Assembly: GCA_947302275.1 (NCBI GenBank)
Contig: CAMYUW010000005.1
Coordinates: 1-64,000 of the forward strand
Length of the DNA stretch: 64,000 bases
Direction: 5' to 3'
Source: an uncultured Prevotellaceae bacterium
GTDB taxonomy: Bacteria; Bacteroidota; Bacteroidia; Bacteroidales; Muribaculaceae
Shown here: piece by piece, positions 60,833 through 64,000 of the stretch
Layout: each line of letters starts with the position of its first letter
How positions within the stretch are numbered: position 1 is the stretch's first letter
Notes under the pieces: model-generated
The model's input: the letters and a program-made list of their open reading frames with translations, nothing else
The model's database searches: none
Told to the model about the DNA's origin: nothing
Translations under genes and position numbers: made by a program

Positions 60833-63202
60833 ATGAAAAAGAGATTCACCCTGTTTTTACTATTGTGTATTGCTGTGACGACCACACTGGCTGAGTCGAT
60901 TAACGAAAGACAAGCCCGTGACATCGCCACTCAATTCATGCTTACACACGCGATGCCGTCCTTCAATCTGAAGATGGCCCACAGGGCACCCCTTGGGGGA
61001 ACCACCACCCAGAATGCTGATGCAGCCTTTTATGTGTTCAACGGAGCTAGCGGCGGTTATGTAATTGTGGCTGGTGATAATCGTGCGCCTGCTGTTCTCG
61101 GCTATAGTGACAAAGGTACTTTTGACTGGGAGGAGATTCCCGAGGCCATGCAGGAACTGCTCGAGGGATATGCCGCCCAGATGAAGGTTCTCGCAGCCAG
61201 CGACGTTAAAATGGCGGCCCATTTCACGTCCAGAGCACCCATTGCGCCTCTGGTTTCCGCCCTGTTCTCACAGAATGCTCCCTTTTACGTCCAATTGCCC
61301 TTTATCAGCGGAAAGCATCCTCCCGTGGGATGTGTGACAACAGCGTTGGCCCAGGTCTTGTACTACTGGAAGTACCCGGCAGCCACCACAAGGGAGATAC
61401 CGGAATACACTACTAAGGATTTAGGCATTTTCATGCCCGCGTTGCCAGTCACGACATTCAATTGGTCTGCCATGCAGGACACCTACTTGTACAGCGACTC
61501 GCTGAGCGCAGCTGGACAAGCCGTTGCCCAACTATCCCTCTACTGTGCCCAATCAGTTAAGATGAATTTCAAAAAGAACTCTTCCGCAGCAAACACTAGG
61601 GATATCACCACGGCCATCGTCAACTACTTTGGCTACAAGTCCAGCGTTCGCTATCTTCAACGCAAATACTACCCGACTCAAGAGTGGGAGAATATGATAT
61701 ACAATGAGTTGGCCGCAAGACGACCTGTAATCTACAGGGGCAACAAAGAAGAAGGCGGACATGCCTTTGTATGTGACGGTTACGACGGCCAGGGAATGTT
61801 CCACATCAACTGGGGATGGAACGGATCGAGTAACGGCTATTTCCTGCTCAGTATCCTCAATCCTGACTCGCAAGGCACAGGTGGTGCTGATGGCACCTAT
61901 GGCTACATCCAAGATCAAGCCATGGTATATGGTATCGAACCGGGTACAATAGCACCATCAAGTGACCCCGAGGTCACCGTTCGGCAAATTGAAGTGCAAA
62001 GCTACTCAAACACCCGCAGTTCGTCCGACCAAAACTTCTCGGCATCTGTACTCACCCACTACCTCAACAACACTAACTACACGATCAGTTTTGACTATGG
62101 ATGGGCTTTATACCAGGGCAGCAGAATGGTCAAGCTGATCAATGACGGCTATTATTATAATGACCTCTCCTCTGGCTACTACACCTATCCGACAAGAACC
62201 ATCTACTTTGGTAACGGACTATCCAATGGTACCTACCGTCTTGTTGCCATGTACAGCAAGCGTAACAGCAACAATTGGAAGCAGTGCGTGGGTTCGGACG
62301 TGAACTATGCTCAAGTCATCATCAATGGCAATAACTGCTCCATAACCAACTATGGCCTAAGTAGCACCCCAAGTTACCAAGTCAATGACGTGAGCATCAC
62401 CGGACACATGCACCCCAACAGGCCGGTTTATATCGACATGAACCTTACCAACACAGGCAATACACGCAACGACATCATCTACATGTTTGTCAATGGCAAA
62501 ATTGTTGGCGAAGGATTTATCGATGTTGACAAGGGCAGCAGCGCTGTGGTCAACTTTGAGTACTTGACTGAGACCGCAGGCTATGTCTCGTTGTCGTTCT
62601 CACTCAACGACGATGGCTCCAACCCAATAGCCAACCGCACCATCTCTATCGAGCCGATGCCGAAGGCCAACCTGTCGGGAACAGCCAATGCGCTCAATGT
62701 TACAGATACCCAAAACAGGATTATCACCAGTGACAAGTACAGCGTAGTTCTTACCATTACCAACAACAACTCGACGACCTATAACGAGGACATCACAATC
62801 AGGCTGTACAAGAACATCTACGGCAACTACGGCACCACTGTCCAGACCCTTTCCAAGCCTTTGGTTTTGGGTCCCCACCAGAGGACCACTATACAGTTTG
62901 ACCTGGACAATGTCGTTGACGGCTGGAAATACTTCACCAAGTCCTACTACTATAGCGAAGGCGAAATGATCTCTCTGGCCAGTACCAGTTTCTATACCAT
63001 CGTTATACCCCAAACCGAACCGTTCATCAATGGAGACGTAAATAAAGACGGCGAGGTGAACATCAGCGACATCAATGCACTGACGGGCTACATCCTCACT
63101 GGCAATGGCCAAGGCCTCAACCTTGAAGCCGCCGACTGTAATAAAGACGGCGAAATCAACATCAGTGACATCAATGCGTTGATCAACATCATCCTGAATT
63201 AA
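60833..63202 (+). CDS. C10 (streptopain-like) cysteine peptidase with dockerin C-terminus
   Basis: 789 residues. Signal peptide (MKKRFTLFLLLCIAVTTTLA), an inhibitory propeptide (FYVFNGASGGYVIVAGDNRA-type Spi/I69 fold, about 25-120), then the C10 catalytic domain with Cys167 in PPVGCVTTALAQVLYYW, His310 in EEGGHAFVCDGYD and Trp328 in HINWGWNGSSNGYF. A long beta-sandwich region (about 370-730, CARDB-like repeats such as YIDMNLTNTGNTRNDI) follows and the protein ends with two dockerin repeats (GDVNKDGEVNISDINALTGY, ADCNKDGEINISDINALINI). It would be secreted as a zymogen and degrade host or dietary proteins. A second C10 gene follows 33 bases downstream. Confidence 0.93.
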   Translation: MKKRFTLFLLLCIAVTTTLAESINERQARDIATQFMLTHAMPSFNLKMAHRAPLGGTTTQNADAAFYVFNGASGGYVIVAGDNRAPAVLGYSDKGTFDWEEIPEAMQELLEGYAAQMKVLAASDVKMAAHFTSRAPIAPLVSALFSQNAPFYVQLPFISGKHPPVGCVTTALAQVLYYWKYPAATTREIPEYTTKDLGIFMPALPVTTFNWSAMQDTYLYSDSLSAAGQAVAQLSLYCAQSVKMNFKKNSSAANTRDITTAIVNYFGYKSSVRYLQRKYYPTQEWENMIYNELAARRPVIYRGNKEEGGHAFVCDGYDGQGMFHINWGWNGSSNGYFLLSILNPDSQGTGGADGTYGYIQDQAMVYGIEPGTIAPSSDPEVTVRQIEVQSYSNTRSSSDQNFSASVLTHYLNNTNYTISFDYGWALYQGSRMVKLINDGYYYNDLSSGYYTYPTRTIYFGNGLSNGTYRLVAMYSKRNSNNWKQCVGSDVNYAQVIINGNNCSITNYGLSSTPSYQVNDVSITGHMHPNRPVYIDMNLTNTGNTRNDIIYMFVNGKIVGEGFIDVDKGSSAVVNFEYLTETAGYVSLSFSLNDDGSNPIANRTISIEPMPKANLSGTANALNVTDTQNRIITSDKYSVVLTITNNNSTTYNEDITIRLYKNIYGNYGTTVQTLSKPLVLGPHQRTTIQFDLDNVVDGWKYFTKSYYYSEGEMISLASTSFYTIVIPQTEPFINGDVNKDGEVNISDINALTGYILTGNGQGLNLEAADCNKDGEINISDINALINIILN

Positions 63203-63235
63203 TCTTATTATTCAACCCTCAATAACCGACACCCA

Positions 63236-64000
63236 ATGAAAAAGATGCGTTTTTTAGTTTTACTGACGTGCCTGGCGGTAACGGCTTCCGCATGGGCTGA
63301 GTTCATCAACGAGAATCAAGCGCGCACTACCGCTGCCCGCTTCATGGCCACCCATGCCATAAAGTCAACCAACATCAAGATGGCTCACAAAGCCCCTTGC
63401 ATGAATGCCACCAGTAGCGACCAAATGGCCTACTATGTGTTCAATACCGCTGACCAGGGCTATGTCATCGTGGCTGGTGACGACCGCGCTCCCGCTGTGC
63501 TGGGTTACAGCGACAAGGGCACGTTTGACAAGGAAAATGTACCCGAGGCCATGCAGTGGCTGCTCGACAGCTATGCTACCCAAATCGAGGAACTGAACAA
63601 GGGGGCCAAGGCTGCTCCTGTGACCCGATCGGGCGATGCTATCCGTCCACTGGTGACTGCCATGTGGTCGCAGAATTCCCCCTACAATTCCATGCTTCCC
63701 ATGCTCAACAACGGTAAACAGGCTGTGTCGGGCTGTGTCGCCACTGCCTTAGCCCAGGTGTTGTACTACTGGAAACAGCCCGCACGCCCCACCCAGACCA
63801 TTCCCGCCTATACGTCCCGGAGTTTTGACATCTATATGCCCGCTCTTGAGCCTGCAGATATCAACTGGGATGACATGCAGGACACTTACCTGAGCAACGA
63901 TACCGAGAGCGAGGGCGCCCAGGCCGCCGCCCTGCTGACCCTGTACTGTGCCCAGCTGGTCAATATGGACTTCCAGTATGGCGCATCAGCGGCTAACAGC
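63236..64000 (+). CDS. C10 (streptopain-like) cysteine peptidase, truncated by window end
   Basis: Open from the ATG at 63236 to the window end (255 residues seen). Signal peptide MKKMRFLVLLTCLAVTASAW, propeptide AYYVFNTADQGYVIVAGDDR, and the start of the C10 domain with Cys167 in AVSGCVATALAQVLYYW at exactly the same position as in the upstream gene. The histidine and C-terminal modules fall outside. It is a tandem duplicate of the preceding gene, 33 bases after it, so the two are likely co-transcribed. Confidence 0.9.
   Translation, partial: MKKMRFLVLLTCLAVTASAWAEFINENQARTTAARFMATHAIKSTNIKMAHKAPCMNATSSDQMAYYVFNTADQGYVIVAGDDRAPAVLGYSDKGTFDKENVPEAMQWLLDSYATQIEELNKGAKAAPVTRSGDAIRPLVTAMWSQNSPYNSMLPMLNNGKQAVSGCVATALAQVLYYWKQPARPTQTIPAYTSRSFDIYMPALEPADINWDDMQDTYLSNDTESEGAQAAALLTLYCAQLVNMDFQYGASAANS

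Noticed and set aside
1..64000. tRNA or rRNA genes
   Set aside because: I scanned the intergenic gaps by eye and saw no cloverleaf-like or rRNA-like sequence; a covariance-model scan would be decisive.

Overview
The window looks like a chromosomal segment of a gut-type Bacteroidales (Muribaculaceae/Prevotellaceae-like; the exact lineage cannot be fixed from sequence alone). The grounds are: a type IX secretion system (PorV, PorU), a SufBCDS cluster, Rex, PorU/gingipain-like C25 and streptopain-like C10 peptidases, BspA-like DUF285 repeats, CotH kinases and type I dockerin-like C-termini on many secreted proteins. Bacteroidetes-type promoters (TTG, 19-20 nt, TAnnTTTG) recur ahead of genes, and ribosome binding sites are weak and A-rich. 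Most of the window is of balanced base composition; roughly 19.0-24.4 kb is conspicuously AT-rich.

Layout. 0-1.2 kb: end of cysS and a GT2 glycosyltransferase, followed by an unannotated promoter-to-terminator interval that may encode a small RNA. 1.5-8.2 kb (minus strand): sufB-sufC-sufD-sufS with a CotH kinase/dockerin protein trailing. 8.2-18.7 kb (minus): a phosphodiester-glycosidase (NAGPA-like) dockerin protein, an acyltransferase, ispF, porV, a GH13 alpha-amylase with starch-binding and dockerin modules, a Bax-inhibitor-1 family membrane protein and argS.

19.0-24.46 kb (minus): an AT-rich accessory island with two paralogous NACHT (NLR-like STAND) NTPases, a small single-pass membrane protein between them, and a GIY-YIG/T5orf172 nuclease fused to a RAMA-like domain. 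It is flanked by a near-identical 23-bp direct repeat belonging to a scattered inverted-repeat family. This is the best candidate for an undescribed (probably anti-phage) system. 24.6-31.2 kb: a BspA-like repeat protein, an AddA/RecB-like helicase-nuclease, a SUI1/YciH protein and a 56-residue two-[4Fe-4S] ferredoxin that is easily missed.

31.4-50.3 kb (minus): four tandem full-length PorU-like proteins (about 1,145 residues each, all keeping the His/Cys dyad) that appear to be co-transcribed behind rex and a FAH-family gene, and then the more canonical porU. Five PorU-type proteins in 19 kb is the second major observation. 50.4-56.0 kb (minus): a TolC-HlyD-two ABC-2 permease-phosphopantetheinyl transferase operon with no ATPase visible. 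56.2-64 kb: a DUF3108 protein, a secreted protein with a possible cohesin-like fold, two unrecognised small proteins, a second CotH/dockerin protein and two tandem C10 peptidases, the second cut by the window end.

How the parts may work together: PorV and PorU belong to the type IX machinery that exports and anchors surface proteins, and the window is rich in secreted enzymes (proteases, amylase, phosphodiester glycosidase). Six of these end in dockerin-like repeats rather than a recognisable type IX sorting domain, so a second surface-attachment logic, perhaps cohesin-dockerin-like, is possible but unproven.
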